NCBI GenBank assembly: GCA_026874595.1
Contig: CM049311.1
Coordinates: 59,089,953-59,153,952, forward strand
Direction of reading: 5' to 3'
Origin: Sipunculus nudus
Taxonomy: Eukaryota > Annelida > Sipuncula > Golfingiida > Sipunculidae
Length of the DNA: 64,000 bases
In this document: one piece after another, positions 12,712-23,210 of the stretch
Layout: each line of letters opens with the position of its first letter
Numbering within the stretch: position 1 is the stretch's first letter
The notes under the pieces: generated by a model
Told to the model about the DNA's origin: nothing
Database searches by the model: none
The model's input: the letters and a program-made list of their open reading frames with translations, nothing else
Made by a program: the position numbers and the translations under genes

Positions 12712-13265
12712 ATCCAAACCATGGTTCAGCTGTAGCTGAAACATTCCCCGATACCATGGTCTGTATGTGCATTGACCATTGGTGGTTAAAACTATGGTTT
12801 CTTCACTGATAATTATGTGAGTGAAACCATGGTCTGTGAAGGAAACCATGGTGTCATGATAGTAGATGGTTTCAACATGGTCTTCAAGCAGTTTGTCACT
12901 GTCAGTGAGAGATGGTTTTTGAAACAACCATGGTCTTTGCATTAGCATAAGAAATCATGGTTCATGTTTTCCTTGTGAAACCACCATCAGTATGCGGTAC
13001 AGTGTAAAAGAATGCAACCAGGAAATGTCAGGATAAACCATGGTTCATGTATAGTGATTAATGTGAATGCAACTGGTTTTGGTATGTGGAGCCCTTTCTG
13101 AACCATGGTGTGCGTGATTCAGCATTTTGATAAACCATAATTAGTGTTCAGGTCAAGTGTAACCTTGGTCTCTGTACATATATATGCAGCACTGAGACCA
13201 CCTTGTTTGTGTGCCAGTGCTAGAGTCTTTGAAGGTTTCAGTCTTTGAGTGAAACAATGGTCGTC
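12712..13265. repeat. Cluster of AAACCATGGT(CT) motifs
   Basis: About 16 exact or near copies of the palindrome-centred motif AACCATGGTT/AACCATGGTC lie within 550 bp, for example near 12717, 12753, 12827, 12844, 12926, 13036 and 13101. Spacings are irregular (about 17-60 bp), so this is either a heavily decayed minisatellite or a set of protein-binding sites. It sits in the intron just after the linker exon. The open frame at 12622-12948 on the minus strand is a by-product. Confidence 0.7.
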
Positions 13266-15085
13266 ACTTGGTTAAGTGTTTCAGGAAGAAAAAGTGTGTC
13301 AAGTTGTACAGTTCCTTAATTGTATGAAAAATGATGTGCAGCTCGTGTGCAATTCTGTCAGTCCACAGGTAAACTGCAATGGACATTATCCAAAATATAC
13401 GGATGTGAAATGCATCACGTGTGTGTGCTTGAGTTCATGGATTACGCCATTCTGTAAGCATGGTGTGTGCTGTGGGATACTGTGGTCTGCTCTGGTTGCC
13501 AGCAGGATTACTCTTCTATTGATTGTCTGCATGTTTTTTGTGTGGAGGCCCTGTGTGTAGTTACAAAAAGGATGTGTTTGTATTCAGCTTTTTATGGGTG
13601 CTTTTGTGGCTGTCTGCTTGTACGAGTCTTTGATGAGGTCTGCGCATTGTTTGGACATGCCTAAACTTGGTCTGTGAAGCTCACTGAAGGTTCCTCGATG
13701 TTTCAGCTTATTTTGGCTGTGCATATTACTTGTTTATAAAAGTGTTCAGAAGGGCTGTATATATACACTGAGCCGATACACAGTGATTTTGTACCTATAG
13801 CATCTGATTCCCAGTATCAATATTTATATTATTATTATTACAGTATCTGCTGATCCAATGAAAAGCATGGTCCAGTTTCTAGGCAACATCATGAAGATGA
13901 AATGTCATTGGTCAGAAATGAGTTCATTAGCTTATTCACTGAATAATTGCCAGGAAATAAGTTTTGAGAATAGTTTGGAAATCAGATAGAAATTAGGTGA
14001 TCTTTCCAATGAAAACAAGAACATTACCAGTAGAACATCAACCTTGAGTCTAAACTGTTAATATACCTTATATGTATCACAGTTATGGATCGCATTACGA
14101 ATGAAGTATCACGATACATTTGGTATCATGACGTATTGTATTGTTACAGCCCTGGTGAACATTCTTGGCTCATATCTTCATGTGCGTGGCATATCTAGTC
14201 TTCTTCTGCTTCATTCTGTCAAGCTTTACATTCTTGTAAGTGTGTTTGTGTGTGTGAAAAAGACTGCATGAGACTGAGAGCGTATATGTATGGATGTGTG
14301 CTGGGTTCTACCTTGCTTGTTTTCCATATTTCCAGATCAGCAAGTATGGTAGTTAACAAATATATTTTATATTATGAAAATGTGATGAAGTGATGTTGTT
14401 TTACAGGACTTGCAATCTCTCACATAGTCACCTCAAGACCTGTTCATTATATTACTACCAAAAATCCCTACCAGTGGCAGTTTCAAGTTTGTAGACAAAT
14501 TGAACTCTCCTTTACCTAAAAAAAAATATTTGTCATATTAATACCAAATTCCCCCACTAGGTAGTATCACAAGTAGCAGCTCCATGAATGGTGATTGTAG
14601 ATGGATGTACCATAAGAAAAAAATTAACCTATGTTCATATCCATAAGGCCCATGTCTTCATGAGGTTTCTTAAAACTCCCAGTAAGAGCTTAATGATATA
14701 TTTTGCGTACATTTAAACAAACAAGAGGAGAGACAATTGGTGAAAAATATAACTTTTTTCCAATTTCATTTGCAGTAAAAATTATATTTTATCACTTAGA
14801 CCTCTAAGTTGGTCATATATATTCTTAATTTTGGCCATGAAAAACATGTACTGTGAAGGACATACCTCAAAGAATAATATTTTCAGTCTCTGACCTATAA
14901 TATATTACTTGCCCCTGGCCTGTGAAGTGTGAATGATGCAGACTCACAGAAATTTTGGCCACTTGCTGTTAAAAGTTACCAAGGACTGTTGAGTGTAAGT
15001 GATGTGGATCTGAGATGTAGACACTTTGGCCCCAGATATTAAAAGTTACTTGCCCAGGACCTATGGAGTTTGAGTAATGTAGAGC
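13266..15085 (+). other. NAV2: Intron 3, body
   Basis: TG-rich to AT-rich intron sequence. The open frames at 13276-13560 and 13467-13664 are cysteine-rich because of TGT repeats and have no recognisable domain. At 14890-15080 there are imperfect repeats of phrases such as TTACTTGCCC...GACC. Nothing else is recognised. Confidence 0.6.
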
Positions 15086-15154
15086 CTTGCTGTGTGTGTG
15101 AAGGTGTGTGTGTGTTCTCTGCCATCTCTACCTCCATCCCTCTGCCTCCCTCAG
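15086..15154 (+). promoter_or_regulatory. UG-rich tract and polypyrimidine tract before cassette-like exon
   Basis: TGTGTGTG runs at about 15090-15115 are followed by a long pyrimidine tract ending GCCTCCCTCAG at 15154. In RNA these UG-rich runs match the binding preference of CELF/Bruno and TDP-43-type splicing factors. Binding is inferred from motif only. Confidence 0.45.
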
Positions 15155-15241
15155 GGTCCTCATCCTCCCGACTTCAGCGCCACCAAGGCAGCAGCAGCGG
15201 TACCAACCTCACCTCCTTCACCAGGGGCCAAAAAACTATAG
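15155..15241 (+). CDS. NAV2: Neuron navigator exon: Ser/Gly-rich linker, probable cassette exon
   Basis: This 87-bp exon (29 codons, phase 1 in and phase 1 out) encodes GSSSSRLQRHQGSSSG, then TNLTSFTRGQKTI. It follows a strong acceptor (GCCTCCCTCAG) and ends ACTATAG|GTAGGT. It joins in frame to the exon at 12422-12645. Including or skipping it leaves the frame unchanged, so it can be an optional exon. It resembles the end of the preceding exon: SRLQ near the start and TRGQ near the end, the DNA string CACCAGGGGCCAA in both, and GGGTCC at both starts. TG-rich tracts lie on each side. No enzyme or binding domain is visible. The assignment rests on splice sites, frame and similarity to the neighbour. 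Confidence 0.75.
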   Translation, partial: GPHPPDFSATKAAAAVPTSPPSPGAKKL

Positions 15242-15335
15242 GTAGGTACTCTGTCATGTGTGTGCTGTGTGTGTGCTGTCTGTCTAATGTGTGTATGTAT
15301 GTTTGTCTGTCTGTGTGTGCAGCATGGTTTGTGTT
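15242..15335 (+). promoter_or_regulatory. UG-rich tract after cassette-like exon
   Basis: After donor GTAGGT the intron has repeated TGTGTGTGCTG, TCTGTCTAATGTGTG and GTCTGTCTGTGTG. This mirrors the UG-rich run before the exon. It fits a regulated exon, but simple (TG)n sequence also arises by chance. Confidence 0.4.
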
Positions 15336-16309
15336 GGTAAGTTTGTCTTGTAAACTTGGCTGGGTCAATTCTTTAATTTAATAACTGAATAACATGTCTG
15401 TGATTCAAAGGATGTTTCCAATATTCTATAATTCATAAGGATGATGATTAACTGTGTGATATATGTTAAATAATTGAAAAAATATAAAATAATAGCCATT
15501 GCTTCTAGTATTTAAGATACAGTAAAATGAGCATGTTCCTATTTTATTGTTTACAACATATGTTCAATCATCAGCTGCAAGTTCCCACCGAAAATCAAGT
15601 TATATTATTACCAAATAAGACTGGACTGTGTTGAACTTCTTGTGTCAAGGCTTTCCTGTCAGTACCATCCACTTTAAGGCACCAGGGCTTTTCTGTATTC
15701 ATCATAACATTTATAAAATAATTATAAAAATCATGTGTAAGATGTTTATATAATAATCAATATACAGAGCTGTATAACCTAGCTTGTTCTAGAAATGGGG
15801 AAATTATCTCTTTATTGTGGCCATGAACTATTGAACACTAAAATAAATTTGATAATATTGCCGTAATAAAATGTTATTGCATAATTTTGTAACTATGCCC
15901 AGTCATGATCCAGGCTGTTAATATGACATACATCATCTGTGCATGAAAGAACACAAAGTAATAGTTTTAATAATTCCCTGGCATTGGAGAGGCTTCTCAT
16001 TATTATCATGAATACTCACGTTAAATATTAGGTACCTGAAAAACCCTGCAGATTATTTTTAGATCAGTATTGTGCAACTTTGTATTATTGAATATTTGGT
16101 ATTAATTTGGAAATAATCATTTACTGTGATTACAATAATGCATAATTTTGTCATCATCAAGAACATCCAGTACATTACCTATCAACTATATGTGCCGTGC
16201 ATTTAGATGTTAGAAACCAATATAATAAGTCAAATGAATCAGAGAAATTAATAGTGATGACATAATGTATTCATCAATAGGTTAATGATTTAATAGTAGT
16301 ATTAATACA
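15336..16309 (+). other. NAV2: Start of the long last intron
   Basis: AT-rich sequence with no exon, RNA gene or repeat that I can identify. Confidence 0.6.
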
Positions 16310-16312
16310 TAA

Positions 16313-16612
16313 GACCAAAAAAAAGGTTTGGTACTCAGGCACTTTTTTTTCTAAAATCAGTGCGAGTGGGTGATTTTTTGTTTTACCTTTTTTGTATGTT
16401 TAGATAAAAATGTCATATGATCAGGGAAAAGCATGATAATAACATAATTTTTTTGGCTTTACAGGTAAAAGCACTATATAACAATGGAAATCTTATCAAT
16501 TGTATTATTTTATCTTCTTGAAAGGTGAAAATCAAAATAAAAATTTTTGATGGGAAGGGTTAAAAATGATGCAGGCAGTGCCTGAGAACCATACCCTTTT
16601 AATTTTTTGGCC
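16313..16612 (-). mobile_element. Tourist/Harbinger-like MITE, copy A (300 bp)
   Basis: This non-autonomous element has terminal inverted repeats of about 40 bp. The left end begins GACCAAAAAAAAGG with GGTACTCAGGCACT. The right end is GCCTGAGAACCATACC then TTTTTTGGCC. It is flanked by TAA on both sides (16310-16312 and 16613-16615), a 3-bp TWA duplication as in PIF/Harbinger elements. In reverse complement it aligns along its whole length with the copy at 38534-38868, lacking about 35 bp near one third. No open frame is present, so it relies on a transposase from elsewhere. Confidence 0.85.
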
Positions 16613-16699
16613 TAAACAATATATTTTACATGTTTTATTAAGACTAGAAAACTTTATAATTCACAATCAGCCAAAGTACAATAGTAAATATAAATACAT

Positions 16700-16795
16700 A
16701 TCTTTATGATGATGGTGATGAAGATAGTGATAATAACATGGATGATGATGATGATGATGTATACATTGATAATGAAGATGATGATAGAATACCTA
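16700..16795. repeat. GAT/ATG microsatellite
   Basis: Imperfect (GAT)n, purest at about 16739-16760. It produces Met-rich and Ile-rich frames on the two strands that are not genes. Confidence 0.85.
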
Positions 16796-19591
16796 AGAGA
16801 GAAGATCATCTTCAGGTATGAAGGATATGATATGACTTCTTCCAGGTATCGGGCTTCCTCATTAAGCAATTGGAACCATCTTAGAATTCTGGCGTTTGAT
16901 AAACTCTGTCTGCTTTTTATCTTTGTCCCAGACTCCCTGGGGGATGCTGGATGTGGCATTAAAAGAGAAGTCACTAGCCTCTGCTACCTGGATATGCCAT
17001 AGGCTTCATCTGTCTCCCCACAACATGAATAATTCCTGCATGTCATGTGACATCTTAAAATCACATTAAACAGCTTAGCCTGAAGCGAGGTCACTGAGAT
17101 TCTGAAACTCAAATAAGTCAAGATCATATAAGCCTGATTATTAACAATTTGATGGGTGATCTTTAATTAATATTATATCAATTAATTATCATTAAGATAA
17201 AATATTACTTTTAATAACACTGTAATTCCAAGGGCATCAATCATATTTATTAATAACATTGATCTTATTAGTATAAATAAAGTTATAAGATTTCTTTGAA
17301 AAACTGAAGAAAACTGTATTATTGTATGATAATTTCTTGGAATACTCTGAATTAAAATATACATTTATAGTCATTATCATTATTGTTACCATATAATTTA
17401 TTCATCTTATTATATATCAGTAATCAGTGGTTCAGTGGCCAGTTTTTATAATATAAAATGTGTCTTAGTAAATCAGGAAACAGATTTTATTTTATATTTC
17501 AAACTCAATTTATTCAATAACTTATAAATCCAGTTATATTTAAAACTAAAGAACTAAGGTATTTTTATACATATTAAATTTTTCATAATTAAAGGAATAA
17601 TTATTTAGGTCTTATTTAAGTTACAAGTCATTTGACCACTGCCTGTGTGTTACTGGGTTTCTGTGTTTGACTGTATGTGAATGTGTACCTGTCACTGTAT
17701 ATCCCAAGTGTGTCAGAGATGTTACATGTATGTACATAAGTGTGTATTTATGTGTATATGTATATATAATTGTGTATATCTTTGCATGCATACTCCGTGG
17801 CAATATGTGATACTTGTTGTGTAGAAAAAATTGTATATATGTTTTGTTGTACAACTGTCTAATGATGGTATGTTTTTGTTTACTCACAGCAAAAAAAAGT
17901 GTATTTGACTTGAATTTCATGTAGTATAATTACAGTGTTTTAAAGTGATATATGTTAAACAATATTTATGTCACAGTTAGTTTGAGGTCCTTTGATTTAC
18001 ATGTCTAACAAACTTGTGTGTCAGTCCAGTATGTGATGCAAATACACTGTAATCAAATCTATCGAGGTTTTCTTGCACAAAGATATAATTTAAAGGTTCA
18101 CTAGAAATAGATTGATGTGGATGAAATAGATATAGATTAGTAGACTTTTTATCGGTTTATCAATATAATTTTGATCATAAATATTATTGAATATTTTAGT
18201 GAGTATGATTTGATAAAATAAGGTTTATCAAGTATTTCTATATGGTACATCTTTGTTCAAAACTATAAATTATAGTTATGAGAACTCCACACTCATAAAA
18301 TTATTTATAACTGACCATGTATAATGTTATGGTCACTTGAAAATAAATACAGCATTATTGGGGAAATGAAAAATCATCAAAACTATGTTGTTGAGTTATT
18401 ATGGTCATTTTTTATGTAGTGAATCTGAGTACATTCAACAATGGAAGATCCAGTAGTTTTGAGGCTATATTATATAACACCAGTTGATTTGGTGGCTTTG
18501 AGGCTATGTAACACCAGTTGCTCATGTAAAGCCAGTTGCATTGTTATGGTGTGTTATTATTCAGCAGTTGCGTGCATTTATGTGGCTCTGGTACAGGTGC
18601 ATCATTAAATATTCAGTGCAGATGTTTCAGTTAACACTGGCGTTTATCTCCTAGCCGGGGGATCATTCCACATAAAAATTTTTAATAAGGGAGAACATCA
18701 TGTTTTTCTTCTCACAAGACTTTCACACAGAGAAAAGGAAAACCACCAATCCTGCCCGGAGATAGATTTTACCTTGAAGCCTGGCATTGATCACGGGTAT
18801 TGACTGGCTGACTTGGTGCGAATGGAAGCTTCTTTATGGTGCCATGGGTGTAGCAGAAATGCTCATCCCCTTGATGAATCATCCTGGCATTACTCAGAAG
18901 GCAGCCTCTGATATCAAGGCTCCTTAGCTTAATGCGACTGCGCTGCTTAGTTCCGCCCAAGTTCAATTTGCAGGAGGCTTAATATGAACCTGGATCTCCA
19001 TCTCACTGATGCGTATTTGTCTAGTGGAGATGACACAGTCTCTGTACCATTGTGCTTCCGGAGAAAATTTTAAAAAAATTAGTTACAAAAAAAATCATGT
19101 GGTTACTTGTTTCTTAATCAGGCTGGTAGCACACAAGCTCTGCAGACAGGGGTATTGTACTTTTAGAGAAGGGTTTTGGAGAAAAAAACTTTGTGCTGTC
19201 TTTTTTTTTTTTTTTTTTTGCTGGGACAAGTGAGCGTCTCTGATGGTAATTACAGTGACATCATGATGGTTTGGGGATCCTTTGGCTTGAGGCAGATGGG
19301 CATTTACTAATTTGTGTTGCTTTGATCTTTTCCATGGGTAATAATGTCACTCTTTCCACTCAATATAAAATTCAAATCAGGGTCCTTTTCTTCCTTTCTT
19401 AAAATGAGAACTGACAGGTTAATCAGCCACAGAGATTGATGCCTTACGTTTTTCAAGTTTTAAGAAAAATCATGCACAGTGTTGCTCAACTAGTGTTTAA
19501 CATGGAAGGTTCATTTTTTGTAATTTCCTTAGAGTACAGTCATCTCTGTTCCAAGCGTCATATTCCACTGAGGACTGAGAGGAAGTCAAGA
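16796..19591 (+). other. NAV2: Long intron, 16.8-19.6 kb
   Basis: Mostly AT-rich. TG/TA-rich simple sequence lies at about 17640-17860. At 18640-18990 the sequence becomes markedly less AT-rich and looks unique, with pieces such as GTGCCATGGGTGTAGCAG and TTAGCTTAATGCGACTGCGC. This may be regulatory DNA but shows no exon. A T-run of 19 sits at 19201-19219. Confidence 0.5.
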
Positions 19592-19760
19592 GGTGGGAAA
19601 TAGCTCAATTGTAAAGTCATTGGGCCATAACACTCAGGTCCTTATGTCAGGCTCACCAGAGACAGCAGACGTTTGCCTCTGTATCTTAACATTGGGTATA
19701 TCAAGCCGAGTATACAGAATAACTGTTATAAACTTATAGTTGGTATTCCTGTGCCTTCAC
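19592..19760 (+). mobile_element. Degenerate tRNA-derived SINE
   Basis: TAGCTCAATTGTAAAGTCATTGG resembles the tRNA box A region (TAGCTCAGTTGGTAGAGC). Further on, AGGTCCTTATGTCAGGCTCACC occupies the box B position of a tRNA head, ending in the usual CTCACC. The box B core is mutated. The body continues to about 19760 without a clear tail. This is most likely an old SINE. It cannot be a working tRNA gene because the stems do not pair. Confidence 0.4.
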
Positions 19761-22600
19761 CAACTGGGCATGCAGGTTCACCTCTAGTTAAGTTTCTCCT
19801 GCCTAATTCTCACTAATATGCCAAGTTTACCCATAAAATGATATTTCTTTTCACTCCCAAGTTATTTTTACACAGTCCTTCTTATAGTGAGATAAAAATG
19901 TGAAAAGATATAAGAATATTTATTACTAAACATGAAATCTATATCTCTCTTACAGCTAAGGGTAGAATTTATTACTCCGACATGAATCAGTAACTTGATC
20001 TACATATGTGCCAGGCTGTGACAGTTATACAAGCAAAAATGAATCTTCACTGACTGCGGTCAACATTAACAAAATATTAGACTGATACTGCCGGCCCTAG
20101 GTTCAGCAGGTATAAGTGACTCCTGTCTAAATCAGTGGGTCACAGACAGCTATAACACCAGAAATCAGTGTATTAAAGCCTCCAGGTTTTTTGCATGCAT
20201 AGCATTTTCTGTGAGTGGCCATACATCAAGGAGTTCTTTAGATGCTATCTGGTGGCTTCTTTGTGGACTTTGGTTAGAGGGCACAGAGCATGAGACACAA
20301 ATCTTGTATATAAATTGGTTTTAGGAAGAAACGGACATTCCTTGCGGTTTCATTGGTCTCTGGAACACCAAGGGCTCTTTTGAACAAACCCCAAGCAATC
20401 TTGATTTTTTGCTTGCAAATTCCACGAGGCATAAATGTTATGTAAGCTTTGGCTTCAGGACTGAAGCACACCTATTTCTTCCTTGCTGGCTAATTTTCCT
20501 GTCATTGGTCACCTTACACTCATTGGAATGAAATCATTGGACAAATGTTACTACTCTACCCTTTGAGCAGCAAGTAAGGTTTAATCAAAAACCCATCTTA
20601 GGATTACAGTCTTCACTAAACGGGGTCAACACGAGACCAGAATAGAGGCTCTTTATTCCAGGAAGACCGAAAGGGGAAAGACTTAAGGAATTTGTGCTGA
20701 CAAAACACAGTTTGTTGCAGAAGATGTAATCAATAGGAAAAAAAGGTTAACTGTCACAGAGCCAGACGCGTGACGCCAAACACATTGATGCAAGAAAGAC
20801 TTTGCATTTATTCCATTGATCGTCATTACAGAGAACCAAGATGTGGCAGACTTTTTCTGGAGCATTTCCTCTGTAATTTAGCAGGATCTCAAATTGGCCG
20901 CCCTGAGTGACAAAATACAGGCCAGCTTCAGGTTGATAGATGGGATGCATTTAGCAGCCTGATGTCTGTGCTTTACCAGTCTCTCAGGACTGCTGCCTGG
21001 TATATGATTCAGCATCTGATAAAAGTCCAGCCCTGGCAGCTCAGGCAGCGCTTAATGATACTGACAACTCCAGAGCCTTGTTTATTAAAATCGGTCTTCT
21101 CCTTACTTTATACTAATGAGACTATGATTGATTTTCTCTGGATCAGGTACCTAGTTTTAAAAATCATATTTATTATTTCCAGCAGCATTGATGCTGACGA
21201 TGCACTTATTAGAACCTGTGTGGCTAAAAAGTCTTCACAAATGAACTGAGGAGCCCGGTAACTCAGGGTTCTAGCTGTTTTACGTGTGTTCTTTCTATTA
21301 CCCTTTGAGAAATGGCCACGGCTGACATTCCAAACAGACTTAGCTTGGAAATCTTTGAAACTCCTTGTTGATTGAGCTCGGGTGGACTTGTGTTGCTCCA
21401 GTCAAGAAAAAAAGAGAAACCTTACAGTCTCTCCAGCAGGCGAGTCAGTAATAAAGTAGCCATTTCATGCGAATCTTCTTTCATGACAGCCTCACAGAAA
21501 AGAAAGGATTTCAAAATGTCTGGTCCAGGGTGCATGGTCATTTGCAGGAAAAAGTGGAGAAAGTGGGATTTTGTTTCCCTCATATTTGGCCCTAAAGGTA
21601 AGTGGTAGGATATACAATTTTTCTCAAGGACAAAAATGGAATTCATAGCTAAATTGTCTTGTAGTTTCTTTAGACATTTCAACAAAGAAACTACTTCTGA
21701 CAAAATTATATGATAATGGGCTATGAAAAGTCCCAAGGGAACTGATTTTGTATTACATTAAAGTTTCAGACTTATTTTCCATAACTGATATCCCATGTGT
21801 GGCTGAAATTGTCTGATCCAGGGAGATTAATGCATGTCATTATCCAGTCACTTCAGTAACTGTCAGCAGAGAACTGCACTAAAAAGTTCAACAAAGTATC
21901 TATTGATTTTATGAGTCATCTTCTTATGGTAGAACACCTATGAAATGCTGTCAGTACCTGGAGAACAGCATGTGTCCTTGTTTTTGTTGCTGAGCTGTGT
22001 CAACTTTCATGCCATGGCCATTACAGCGAGGGTAATCTTTATGGATCATTAATTCAGTGCAAGGTGGAATAACCAATTATTCATACCAAGTACTATTAAA
22101 GTAAGTTTTAACTTATAATATAACTAGGTTTTTTAAACATTTTTTATAAATTGATATATAGTTATTTCCAGCAGTTTACAGCTGAACTTATTTAAGATGA
22201 TTTATGTTCAAATTATTATCTGCTAGTTAAACTAAGGCAGTTGAGTAAAATTAATTGTAATGAAAATAAATAATGTGAAAGGTAATCCCTAATTGATTTT
22301 GTAAAGTAACTATTTCTGCTGAGAAGTTTGGCAAATCTGTTCCTAAATCCTACTAAGTTTTTTTTATGTCTAAAAAATTAAATTAAAGTTGTTTGTGAAA
22401 TTTTAATGGTGTCATATATAATTTACTAACTGTCCTATGATTTCATATTGAGAAAGTTTCTTATGTTAAAGTAATATTTTCTAAATGTATTCAGCATAAC
22501 TAATGTTCAGAGGTTTTAATAATCAACATTGATAAGATATTAGAACACATTAATAGAACAAGGCAAAGTAGTGCAATCAGGCACAACAGAATTACATGTC
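19761..22600 (+). other. NAV2: Long intron, 19.8-22.6 kb, with less AT-rich blocks
   Basis: Blocks at about 20250-20480, 20640-20980 and 21250-21740 have more balanced composition and look like unique sequence, unlike the AT-rich intron around them. Several short frames on both strands fall there (for example 20747-20950 minus and 21422-21736 minus), none with a known domain. From 21740 to 22600 it is AT-rich again with nothing identified. Confidence 0.45.
21516..21597 (+). other. Weak candidate alternative first coding exon (27 codons + 1 base)
   Basis: CAAAATGTC gives a fair start context, and the frame runs from MSGPGCMVIC to SLIFGPK up to CTAAAG|GTAAGT. It ends in phase 1, the phase needed to join whatever follows the exon at 15241. 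No navigator similarity is seen in the peptide, and such a start-plus-donor arrangement is expected a few times by chance in a region this size. Confidence 0.15.
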
Positions 22601-23194
22601 TTCTTACCATCAAGGATCTGGCCACTATACCTGACCAGTGACCTTGCTTCATCAAGCAGCTCTGTCATCTATTTCATGTGTTTGTGCCAAAATCATTAAT
22701 GCCAATCAGATCCAATGGACCAAATGTAACTAACACACTATTAACACCTTGTCTGCACAAGAACAAGTCCACCAGAAATGGGATGGACTTGCACAGCATT
22801 ATTTGTTTGGTCAGATGCTGCTGACAGTGCCAAATGTTTAATCAATAATTAGAAACTTGCATATTTTGGAAGCTTGTGTGAATAGCAGTCATTGTATCCA
22901 TGAAATAGACACTAGAGAGGCTCACTGAAGCAAGGTGTCATGGTAACTTATAGCAGCCAAATCCTTGATGGCAGGAAGATTGAAATACATTGGGTAACTT
23001 GCACACCTTTAATTGTTTGGTTAGATGCTGCTTACAGTGCCAAATGTTTGATTTATAATTAGAAACTGGCATATTTTGGAAGCTTGTGTAAAGCAAGTGC
23101 TAAGCAGTCATTGTACCCATGAAATACACTAGAGAGGCTCACTGACGCAAGGTGTCTTGGTAGCTTATATCAGCCAGATCCTTGATGGGAGGAA
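22601..23194. mobile_element. Inverted-repeat element with duplicated right arm
   Basis: The left arm (22601-22680) includes ACCATCAAGGATCTGGC and GACCTTGCTTCA. Its reverse complement occurs twice to the right, as GCCAAATCCTTGATGG (about 22957) and GCCAGATCCTTGATGG (about 23173). The right part is a tandem duplication with period 210 bp: 22787-22995 and 22996-23210 share AGATGCTGCT(G/T)ACAG, CATATTTTGGAAGCTTGTGT and ACTAGAGAGGCTCACTGA. No coding sequence is seen. It is likely a foldback or MITE-type insertion that later duplicated one side. Confidence 0.6.
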
Positions 23195-23210
23195 GATTGA
23201 AATACATTGG

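Noticed and set aside
12622-12948. 108-codon minus-strand frame
   Set aside because: It falls on the AACCATGGTT cluster and has no domain or splice signals.
15070-15381. 103-codon frame as a stand-alone gene
   Set aside because: Only 15155-15241 lies between good splice sites and in phase with the upstream exon. The Cys/Val-rich ends come from TG repeats in introns.
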